Source: an uncultured beta proteobacterium
Lineage (GTDB): Bacteria; Pseudomonadota; Gammaproteobacteria; Burkholderiales; SG8-39
NCBI GenBank assembly: GCA_903859155.1
Contig: CAIOLO010000109.1
Location: 1-34,285 of the forward strand
Reading direction: 5' to 3'
DNA length: 34,285 nt
A program made the position numbers and the translations under genes. Below, piece after piece: positions 26,290 to 32,664 of this stretch. Within the stretch, counting starts at the first letter, position 1. Each line of letters opens with the position of its first letter. The notes under the pieces were generated by a model. It saw nothing but the letters and a program-made list of their open reading frames with translations, had not been told where the DNA came from and did not search any database.

Positions 26290-28261
26290 AGTTCAGACGG
26301 ATTACACAACGGTCCCGGCCGGAGAGAGCGCACTTCTGCGGATCATGGTGACCCTAACGGCGCCGAATGATGCCCCGAATGGAAGTTCCAAGCCTCTCAA
26401 TCTTGCTCTGGTGTTGGATCGTTCCGGATCGATGGCAGGTGAAAAGCTTCACCATGTGAAAAAAGCGACCCAGACGATCTTCGAAATGATGAACCCTGAG
26501 GATGTGTTCTCACTCGTCGCCTACGACCACCAGGTTGCGGAAGTCGTCTCGCCGGTAAAGGTTGGTCAAGCCAGGGCGGTTGAAGAACGGATCGCCGGGT
26601 TGGAATCGGGCGGCAGTACCTGTTTGAGCGGTGGCTACGAACTAGGTGGTTCTTTGGCAGGCAATTCCAGTTCGCAGGAATACACGACGCGGATCATTCT
26701 GCTGTCCGACGGCAAGGCAAATCAAGGTGTAACGAACCCTTACACGTTGGCGAAAATGAGCGCCGACATGCTACAGCGTGGAATCTCGACCACCACTATC
26801 GGGGTCGGTCGTGATTACAACGAGTTCCTGATGGGGCGACTGGCGGAGCACGGGGGCGGCGGGGCCCATTTCGTCGAGCGTGCCGAGGATGCCAAAAGTG
26901 TCTTCGAAGAAGAGTTGGGATACCTAAAGCGTCTCGTGGCCAGCATTATCAAGGTGCATTTCAAACCATCCCAAGCGGTAGAGAAGTTCGAGCAGCTCAA
27001 TTCCTACAAAGAACTCGCGCCGGGCACCTTTCTCGTGGGCGATGCCTATCAGGGACTGCGGAAATGCCTCGTGCTGGAAGCTCGTATCACCGCCAGGGAG
27101 CCAGGAAAGGTGTTGCTCGGGGAAATAGACGTGACTTGGCAGCCGGTGTCTGGCGGTACTGGAGAATTCAACCAGATTACGGTTCCGGTGACAATCGAAG
27201 CAGTGCCGGCAAGCGAGTACGTTCTAAAAGCACCAGATCAGAACATTACTCTTGAAGCAGCCTTCCTGATGGTGGCACGTGCCAAACGTGAAGCCATCGC
27301 ACTGGCAGACGCGCGACAATTTGATCAAGCGGCGCAGTTGCTGGAGCGCTGTATCACCGGTCTTGAAACCCTCGGCCTCAATGATCGTCAGCTAGCCGTA
27401 GAAATTCGCGAGTTGCGCGAGCGGGCCCACCGCCTACGCTCGGAGCGTGAGCGCTATTTCGACAATATGGAACGCAAGCGCATGTTTCACGAATCCGACA
27501 AGTCGTCGAAAGGGCAGATGGACAGCATGCTCGCCATGAAACAGCGGGGCCGGGCGGGTCGAGGCCACAATCCGCATGGCGGGCATTATCCCTGCTCCAT
27601 GCACCGCGGGTATCCGGTGGTTGATACCGAGCAGGGCCTGGTCCTGATTGACACGGGGGCCAACGCCAGTTTCGGTCGGGAACGCAGTCTGTCGTTTTTA
27701 GGGAAGGACTATCCGCTCGCCAATAACCTTTTTGGGCAAACCATCGAGGATATCGGTCAACTCGTGCAAACCAGCTTCTTCGCATTAATAGGTAACGACA
27801 TTCTCAATCAGTTCGATTGGACTCTGGACAACGGTAAGGGGCGCTTTACCGAACTGCGGGTATGGCCAAACATCCAAGGTATCCATCTGCAAACTCGCGA
27901 ATTCAAGGGGGTACCCATCATCGATGTAAAGGTTGCAGGTCAGCCAGTCAAACTGCTTTTCGACACCTGCGCCAAGGTCGCGTATCTCGATCCCTCCTTA
28001 CTAGAAGGAGTATCGGTCAGCGGCGAAGAGACAGATTTCTTCCCCGGGTTCGGGCCGTTTCGTACTCCGACCTACGAGACTGCTGTCGATCTCGACGGGG
28101 ACAGATTGAATCTACGTTTCGGGGTGCTGCCGTCCGTTCTCAATACGGCACTCCGATCCGCAGGAGTCATGGGGATATTTGGGGCCGAGCCGCTCAATGA
28201 TTACCAACTATTCTATTCTTCGGCAGGTCACGAAATCTGTCTGGAGCGATTACAGAATTGA
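26279..28261 (+). CDS. VWA-domain protein with two C-terminal retropepsin-like aspartic-protease lobes
   Basis: A 660-residue protein. The ATG at 26279 follows AGAGGAG. Residues 1-40 form a beta-rich lead. VWA begins at LALVLDRSGSM with an intact MIDAS: D47-x-S49-x-S51, then GGSTCLSGG and ILLSDGKANQG. About 350-410 is a helical segment with heptads (ARKAREAIALADARQF-like). The C-terminal ~215 residues resemble a pepsin/retropepsin pair. Lobe 1 has D458-T459-G460 in VLIDTGANASFG and IGNDILNQFDWTLDNG (from 504). Lobe 2 has D562-T563-C564 in LLFDTCAKVAYL and GIFGAEPLNDYQLFY. The Cys in place of Gly may weaken lobe 2. No signal peptide is seen. It overlaps the MerR gene by 11 bp and is followed by the ADP-ribosylglycohydrolase gene. 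Confidence 0.82.
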   Translation: MKIEVQTDYTTVPAGESALLRIMVTLTAPNDAPNGSSKPLNLALVLDRSGSMAGEKLHHVKKATQTIFEMMNPEDVFSLVAYDHQVAEVVSPVKVGQARAVEERIAGLESGGSTCLSGGYELGGSLAGNSSSQEYTTRIILLSDGKANQGVTNPYTLAKMSADMLQRGISTTTIGVGRDYNEFLMGRLAEHGGGGAHFVERAEDAKSVFEEELGYLKRLVASIIKVHFKPSQAVEKFEQLNSYKELAPGTFLVGDAYQGLRKCLVLEARITAREPGKVLLGEIDVTWQPVSGGTGEFNQITVPVTIEAVPASEYVLKAPDQNITLEAAFLMVARAKREAIALADARQFDQAAQLLERCITGLETLGLNDRQLAVEIRELRERAHRLRSERERYFDNMERKRMFHESDKSSKGQMDSMLAMKQRGRAGRGHNPHGGHYPCSMHRGYPVVDTEQGLVLIDTGANASFGRERSLSFLGKDYPLANNLFGQTIEDIGQLVQTSFFALIGNDILNQFDWTLDNGKGRFTELRVWPNIQGIHLQTREFKGVPIIDVKVAGQPVKLLFDTCAKVAYLDPSLLEGVSVSGEETDFFPGFGPFRTPTYETAVDLDGDRLNLRFGVLPSVLNTALRSAGVMGIFGAEPLNDYQLFYSSAGHEICLERLQN

Positions 28262-28356
28262 TGTTTGCGCAACGACAAGACGACAACCCGTATGGTCAAA
28301 AGTCCAATCTGTTTCACCGCCAATCGCCCGAAACTGAGCACTTGAACTCAGCATAA
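28261..28356 (+). CDS. Possible 31-codon ORF coupled to the VWA gene
   Basis: ATG overlaps the VWA stop (TGATG) and opens 31 codons (MFAQRQDDNPYGQKSNLF...) ending at TAA 28354-28356. No homology is evident and no ribosome site of its own is needed if coupling occurs. It may be chance. The remaining bases to 28493 hold no other recognisable gene. Confidence 0.25.
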   Translation: MFAQRQDDNPYGQKSNLFHRQSPETEHLNSA

Positions 28357-28493
28357 TCGGTAATTGTGCGCCAATTGCAAGAGCGCCAAAGCCACAAATA
28401 TATGGAATATCACCGCACAATCGAGTTCAAGAAATCCTGACTAACAACCGTATTTGCTTCACAGCGCGGGGACTATATGAAGGGGAGCGATTT

Positions 28494-29297
28494 ATGATTG
28501 GAGCAATCATTGGCGATATTGTTGGCTCGGTTTACGAATTCAACAACATCAAGACTAAAGACTTTCCACTATTTTCTGAGGGAAGCTGCTTCACGGATGA
28601 CACCGTTTGCACGATTGCCGTCGCTGAAGCAATTCTGGATGGTAGTGATGTGGTGGCTTCCTTGCTTAAGTGGTGCGGGAAGTATGCTCATATGAGCTAC
28701 GGATACTCATTCAAAAGATGGTTCCAGTCATACAATCCGCAGCCCTACAACAGTTGGGGGAACGGTTCCGCGATGCGTGTCAGCCCCGCAGCGTTTTTAT
28801 CCCCCTCCATGGATTACGCCAGAAAACTGGCAATCCAAGTAACTGAGGTCACACATAACCATCCTGAAGGCATCAAGGGGGCGTTGGCTACCGTTGATGC
28901 GATCTGGCTGTCGGCAGATAGCTCGATGAACGCAATTCAGGTGCGAGCGCATATTTCGACCACATATGGTTACGATATGAACCGTACTGTTGATTCCATC
29001 CGCCCAACTAATGTGTTTAATGAATCCTGCCAAGGTACAGTTCCTGAGTCGATTATCTGCGCTTTGGAAGGGGTGGATTTTGAAGATGTGATCCGCAATG
29101 CAATTTCAATTGGTGGTGATAGCGACACCGTTGCGGCTATTGCAGGGCCGATAGGAGAAATGCGGTTTGACGTTCCTGAGGAACTTTGCAGAGAAGCACT
29201 GAGGCGGTTACCTCATGACCTACGACAAGTCGTTATTCGCATGTATGACGAAGCCAGCAAGAATCAGGGTGGCTACCGAATGAAGTTGCCTGTCTAG
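28494..29297 (+). CDS. ADP-ribosylglycohydrolase family protein (DraG/ARH-like)
   Basis: A 267-residue ARH-fold enzyme. The N-terminus MIGAIIGDIVGSVYEF is the usual start, then CFTDDTVCTIA (the metal-binding TDDT), GNGSAMRVSPAAF, VTHNHPEGIKGALATVDAIWL and SIGGDSDTVAAIAGPIGEM (GGDSDT, second metal site). The enzymes use two Mg ions to remove ADP-ribose from proteins or small molecules. Length and motifs are complete, so it is probably active. The ribosome site GGGGAG lies 7-8 bases before the ATG. It follows the VWA gene by about 230 bp and is likely in the same transcription unit or under a local promoter. ADP-ribose cleavage here complements the macro protein on the other side of the MerR gene. 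Confidence 0.93.
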   Translation: MIGAIIGDIVGSVYEFNNIKTKDFPLFSEGSCFTDDTVCTIAVAEAILDGSDVVASLLKWCGKYAHMSYGYSFKRWFQSYNPQPYNSWGNGSAMRVSPAAFLSPSMDYARKLAIQVTEVTHNHPEGIKGALATVDAIWLSADSSMNAIQVRAHISTTYGYDMNRTVDSIRPTNVFNESCQGTVPESIICALEGVDFEDVIRNAISIGGDSDTVAAIAGPIGEMRFDVPEELCREALRRLPHDLRQVVIRMYDEASKNQGGYRMKLPV

Positions 29298-29356
29298 TGC
29301 AATACGTTCGGAAGGTGGACGTTCGCCTCCGGTAATTCAGTCAAGGTGACATTAAC

Positions 29357-29974
29357 GTGTTCAATGGACGAGTTCAACCTGCAGGACTGAAAGGCGCGAA
29401 ATACGACGCCGAATATCTGGCATCGATGGCGAAGCACTTTGGCTTAGCCACCAATAGACTGACTCGTGTTTTATTTTATTTGGAGGAATGCGAGAAACCG
29501 GAAATCGCATTGGTACAAAACACCGATATCAACGCTGAGATCCATGCCGCATGCTTTGTGTCGTCCGCATGGTCCGTTAGCTACAAGGGGCAACCTTTTT
29601 CACGCAAACATATTCATAGAGACTTTTACTATCAATGCCTATTTACTGCAATGCAACTCCTTGCAGAAGTAGGATGTACTTTGATAGGAGTAGAAAATCT
29701 GACGACTGGGTACAAGTGGGATCGAGATGCCTATATTTGCTTGATTGAGGCATGGCGAAATGTCCAGAAATGCGTCAATTCGGATGTCAAGATTCAGCTA
29801 CAAGACGTTTCCTATGATCGTTCAACGGCTGAAACTATTTACTCGACTCTGAGTTCCTTGACGTTGAACGATCACCGCCCGATCGCAATGCATCCTTATG
29901 TCATGGAAGGGTTGAACATGAGCCGCATATTCTTACCAACGGAGTACGGGCCGATTTCATCGTATCAGCGATAA
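29357..29974 (+). CDS. Unrecognised protein downstream of the ADP-ribosylglycohydrolase
   Basis: A 205-residue protein with a GTG start, supported by AAGGTG eight bases upstream. I do not recognise the family. An LKGAKYDAEYLASMAKHFG start leads to a middle with SSAWSVSYKGQPFSRKHIHRDFYYQCLFTAMQLLAE and IGVENLTTGYKWDRDAYICLIEAWRNVQK. The IGVENLTTG stretch followed by a helix is distantly reminiscent of the late part of a macro domain, but this is too weak to assign. No signal peptide is seen. It stands 59 bp after the glycohydrolase gene in the same orientation, so it is probably part of the same module. Confidence 0.7.
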   Translation: MFNGRVQPAGLKGAKYDAEYLASMAKHFGLATNRLTRVLFYLEECEKPEIALVQNTDINAEIHAACFVSSAWSVSYKGQPFSRKHIHRDFYYQCLFTAMQLLAEVGCTLIGVENLTTGYKWDRDAYICLIEAWRNVQKCVNSDVKIQLQDVSYDRSTAETIYSTLSSLTLNDHRPIAMHPYVMEGLNMSRIFLPTEYGPISSYQR

Positions 29975-30104
29975 GCGGCAATCATCTCACTTCATGATGG
30001 GCAGTCATGATTGACTTAACTTGTTCGAAGTGTGCTGCTGCATGTCCATTGCCAGAATCATGCGCCCCTAACGGACAACGAAACCCCTGAAGGGAAAAAA
30101 CAAA

Positions 30105-30674
30105 ATGATTAATGTCGGAGAAGAACTTGTTGCGTCGTATTTTCAATACATTCGCGGATGTGATTTTATCCAAAAGCATTTATATACCGACGATACGCAC
30201 GGTGAGATAGATGTCGTTGGAATCAATCTCAAAGAGAATAAACTTTATATTGCTGAGGTGGCGGGCACATTTACGACTGGGCTACAGTACGCGAAGAAAG
30301 GGCGCCCAAACTATGCCCAGAAATTGACAGAAAAATTCTCACGGGATATTGAGTACGCGAAGAAATACTTTGCTGGTTACGATAGACATTTCATGCTGTG
30401 GAGTCCATTAGTTAAGGGAGGCTCCAATAGGGGACTTGCGTACGATCAATTGGATCACATCAAGAATATTGATTTGAATATCCGATCCAAGTACAAGGTC
30501 AAAATAGAATTTGTAGTCAACGAACGATTTCTATCCTGTCTTAATGAAATGCACGCCTTCGCTAAATCGACACATGATGACCTCGAATGTCCAGTTATGA
30601 GAGTTTTTCAATTTGAAGAATGGCTCACAAAGCACGTGAGTAAAAGGACAGCAATTGGATTGGCTACGCGTTGA
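30105..30674 (+). CDS. PD-(D/E)XK nuclease-like protein, copy 1
   Basis: A 189-residue protein whose N-terminal part MINVGEELVASYFQYIRG leads to a nuclease-like core HGEIDVVGINLKENKLYIAEVAGTFTTGLQY. The pattern E-I-D-(X)n-E-V is that of PD-(D/E)XK folds, but the usual ExK lysine is an alanine (EVA), so activity is uncertain. GRPNYAQKLTEKFSRDIEYAKKYFAGYDRHFMLWSP follows. A GAAGGG ribosome site precedes the ATG. It is a close paralogue of the next gene, with a 78-bp identical block. Unlike copy 2 it lacks a C-terminal extension. The role is probably defence or DNA modification-sensing, but this is inferred. Confidence 0.65.
   Translation: MINVGEELVASYFQYIRGCDFIQKHLYTDDTHGEIDVVGINLKENKLYIAEVAGTFTTGLQYAKKGRPNYAQKLTEKFSRDIEYAKKYFAGYDRHFMLWSPLVKGGSNRGLAYDQLDHIKNIDLNIRSKYKVKIEFVVNERFLSCLNEMHAFAKSTHDDLECPVMRVFQFEEWLTKHVSKRTAIGLATR
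30318..30395 (+). repeat. 78-bp block identical in the two nuclease-like paralogues (copy A)
   Basis: This stretch is identical to 30933-31010, including third codon positions, and encodes QKLTEKFSRDIEYAKKYFAG plus flanks. The surrounding coding sequence differs between the two genes at many positions, so the block suggests recent gene conversion or recombination. Confidence 0.9.
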
Positions 30675-30719
30675 GCGCATTTAACGCATAAATCGGAAAA
30701 TCATTGTTTAAGGACCAAT

Positions 30720-31406
30720 ATGATTAATGTCGGGGAAGAACTTGTTGGGTCGTATTTTCAGTACATTCGTGGATGTGAGTTCGTTCAAAAGAATCTGCCT
30801 ACCGTCGATGCGCAAGGTGAGATTGACGTCGTTGGAATTAATCTTAAAGAGAAGAAACTCTATATCGCGGAGGTGGCGATTCATTTGTCCACGGGATTGC
30901 AATATACATACAACAAGCGCCCCAACAATATTCAGAAATTGACAGAAAAATTCTCACGGGATATTGAGTACGCGAAGAAATACTTTGCTGGTTACGATAG
31001 ACATTTCATGTTGTGGAGTCCAATAGTAAAGGGCGGTGGCAAAAGGGCACTTCAGTACGATCAGTTGGATCACCTCAAGCAACTTAATTCGAATATTCGA
31101 TCCAAGTACAAGGTCGAAATAGAATTTGTGGTCAACGAACGATTTCTATCTTGTCTTAACGAAATGCGTACATTCGTCAAATCGAAAAGCGGGGAGCTTA
31201 AGTGCCCAGTAATGAGACTGCTTCAGATTGAGGATTGGCTTACAAAGCATGTCGGCAAAGATTCCACCCTAAATCGCCAATCTCCTGGAATTGCTTCGCT
31301 GCTGGATGCAGTTTGCACGACCGCCAAATTGAATAGCGTACAAATTGCTGAGGTTATCGGCGCCATCGCAAAGCTACACGCGAAGTCGAATCGCAGCGTC
31401 GACTGA
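30720..31406 (+). CDS. PD-(D/E)XK nuclease-like protein, copy 2 with C-terminal extension
   Basis: A 228-residue paralogue of the preceding gene: MINVGEELVGSYFQYIRG, then GEIDVVGINLKEKKLYIAEVAIHLSTGLQY with the same EVA in place of ExK. It shares the C-terminal VNERFLSCLNEMRTFVKSK. About 45 extra residues (SPGIASLLDAVCTTAKLNSVQIAEVIGAIAKLH) form a helical tail not found in copy 1. The consistent EVA in both copies suggests this is a family trait and not a point mutation. AAGGA precedes the ATG by about 7 bases. Only 45 bp separate the two genes, so they are co-transcribed. Confidence 0.65.
   Translation: MINVGEELVGSYFQYIRGCEFVQKNLPTVDAQGEIDVVGINLKEKKLYIAEVAIHLSTGLQYTYNKRPNNIQKLTEKFSRDIEYAKKYFAGYDRHFMLWSPIVKGGGKRALQYDQLDHLKQLNSNIRSKYKVEIEFVVNERFLSCLNEMRTFVKSKSGELKCPVMRLLQIEDWLTKHVGKDSTLNRQSPGIASLLDAVCTTAKLNSVQIAEVIGAIAKLHAKSNRSVD
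30933..31010 (+). repeat. 78-bp block identical in the two nuclease-like paralogues (copy B)
   Basis: Identical to 30318-30395; the bases before and after differ between the two genes. See the corresponding finding for interpretation. Confidence 0.9.
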
Positions 31407-31480
31407 TAAGGAATTGCCGTTCGCGAAATAGCGAGACAACACCCGTACGATGGGCTCTTGATTGAGCGGCATATCTGAAC

Positions 31481-31933
31481 CTACCTTTGCCTTTTCACTA
31501 TCGTAACCGTACTCGCATCCAGATCCCCGCGGAAGTATTTCTTCAGGACCTTATGGAATACCGAATCACCCGGAGAGCTCACAGTCATAGCAAACAGCGT
31601 CATCGAGGAATGCAGCTTCAAATCGTCTGGATACCAGAAAATTTCAGATGCAGACTGCCCATCAATCACAATCAACGCTTCTGAGCACGCTATCAGCCGC
31701 GATCCGAGCACAGGGTGTTTCAGGTACTCGCGCGCTTCATCGATGCTCTTGATTGCATACTTCTTCGCCATGGGACTGAAACCGAGGCCATTAATTTGCG
31801 GAAAGACGAACCACATCCAGTGCGTGCGCTTGCGTCCGCTTCTAACTTCTGCAAGTGCCTGTTCATATATTCCCTCCTGAGCACGGACGAACCGGCGAAG
31901 ATCGAAGAGGTCGTTTGAATTAGTAGCAAACAC
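31481..31933 (-). CDS. DUF1810 family protein
   Basis: A 150-residue protein matching DUF1810 along its length: LFDLRRFVRAQEGIYEQALAEV, SGRKRTHWMWFVFPQINGLG (the hallmark HWMWFVFPQ), AKKYAIKSIDEAREYLKHPVLGSRLIAC and DDLKLHSSMTLFAM. It starts at GTG (31933) with AAGGTGG a few bases upstream. The biochemical function of DUF1810 is not established. It is antiparallel to the nuclease-like genes and separated from the mazE gene by about 200 bp. It may be a separate cargo gene or a further member of the ADP-ribose-themed set. Confidence 0.9.
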   Translation of the reverse strand: MFATNSNDLFDLRRFVRAQEGIYEQALAEVRSGRKRTHWMWFVFPQINGLGFSPMAKKYAIKSIDEAREYLKHPVLGSRLIACSEALIVIDGQSASEIFWYPDDLKLHSSMTLFAMTVSSPGDSVFHKVLKKYFRGDLDASTVTIVKRQR

Positions 31934-32132
31934 CGTCCACCTTTTGATGACGCAACGTCATTCCTATTTTTGACGGGAGTGATTTTGCAATATTAATCGA
32001 TACTTCCGGTTCCAGATAACATGGAGGAATCGAAAGTAGGCGGGCTCATACAGTAAGAGTAACTGCACGGAAATCGCGTAAGTCCGGCACGGGGCTAGAA
32101 TGGATTTCTATTGACTATCCAAAGGAATGCCA

Positions 32133-32399
32133 ATGGCAGCAACCATTGCCCGCTGGGGCAACGGCGCCGGAGTGCGCATTCCCGCCGAAGCGCTTCGCAA
32201 GTCCGGCCTTAAAGTGGGCGATCTGGTTGAGGCCGAAGCACGACCCGATCAATCCATCGTCATCCGCGCTGTCAAGCCGCACCGCACGCGCGCCGTGACC
32301 CTGGCGAAAGTAGCCGCGATGATCGCGTCGATAGAGATCTCAACCTTGCCGGATGCGGCGCGATTCTATGACGCCCCAGCCGGCGGCGAAATCTGGTGA
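32133..32399 (+). CDS. mazE: MazE/AbrB-type antitoxin
   Basis: An 88-residue protein. The second ATG (32133) is chosen because AAAGGA sits six bases upstream; the ATG at 32127 abuts that site. The AbrB/SpoVT-type swapped-hairpin DNA-binding domain is clear: TIARWGNGAGVRIPAEALRKSGLKVGDLVEAEA, then IVIRAVKP. The C-terminal part (TLPDAARFYDAPAGGEIW) is of the type that wraps MazF. The downstream mazF is truncated, so this antitoxin is orphaned. TAGAAT at about 32094 could be the -10. Confidence 0.9.
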   Translation: MAATIARWGNGAGVRIPAEALRKSGLKVGDLVEAEARPDQSIVIRAVKPHRTRAVTLAKVAAMIASIEISTLPDAARFYDAPAGGEIW

Positions 32400-32556
32400 G
32401 CTGCCATCCGGTGGCGCCGTGGATGGCGCGGTGCTGGTCGATCACATCAAGAATCAGGATTGGCAAGCGCGCCGCGCCGAAAAAACCGGAGCGCTAGCGA
32501 ATGATTTTGTCGATGAGGTGGCGGATCTGGTTGATGCGCTGATGCGGGACGCCTGA
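32368..32556 (+). pseudogene. Truncated mazF toxin gene (C-terminal part only)
   Basis: From about 32397 the frame reads LPSGGAVDGAVLVDHIKNQDWQARRAEKTGALANDFVDEVADLVDALM, which matches the C-terminal half of MazF/PemK: the typical VLVDQIK-LDW-AR-AE motif and closing helix. The N-terminal ~60 residues of the toxin, including the usual GDIW start and the first beta-strands with the RNA-binding arginine, are missing. The frame instead begins with an overlap in mazE (MTPQPAAKSGE). The toxin is therefore very probably inactive, and the mazEF locus is a relic. Confidence 0.85.
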
Positions 32557-32664
32557 TAGATCCGGACTCTGTAGCATTCTAAAAACGGGATTGTTATCTA
32601 CTGAATTGATATGCCAAATAATGCGATCAATTGCTTAATGTTAGACAATTGCCATCTTTAACGA

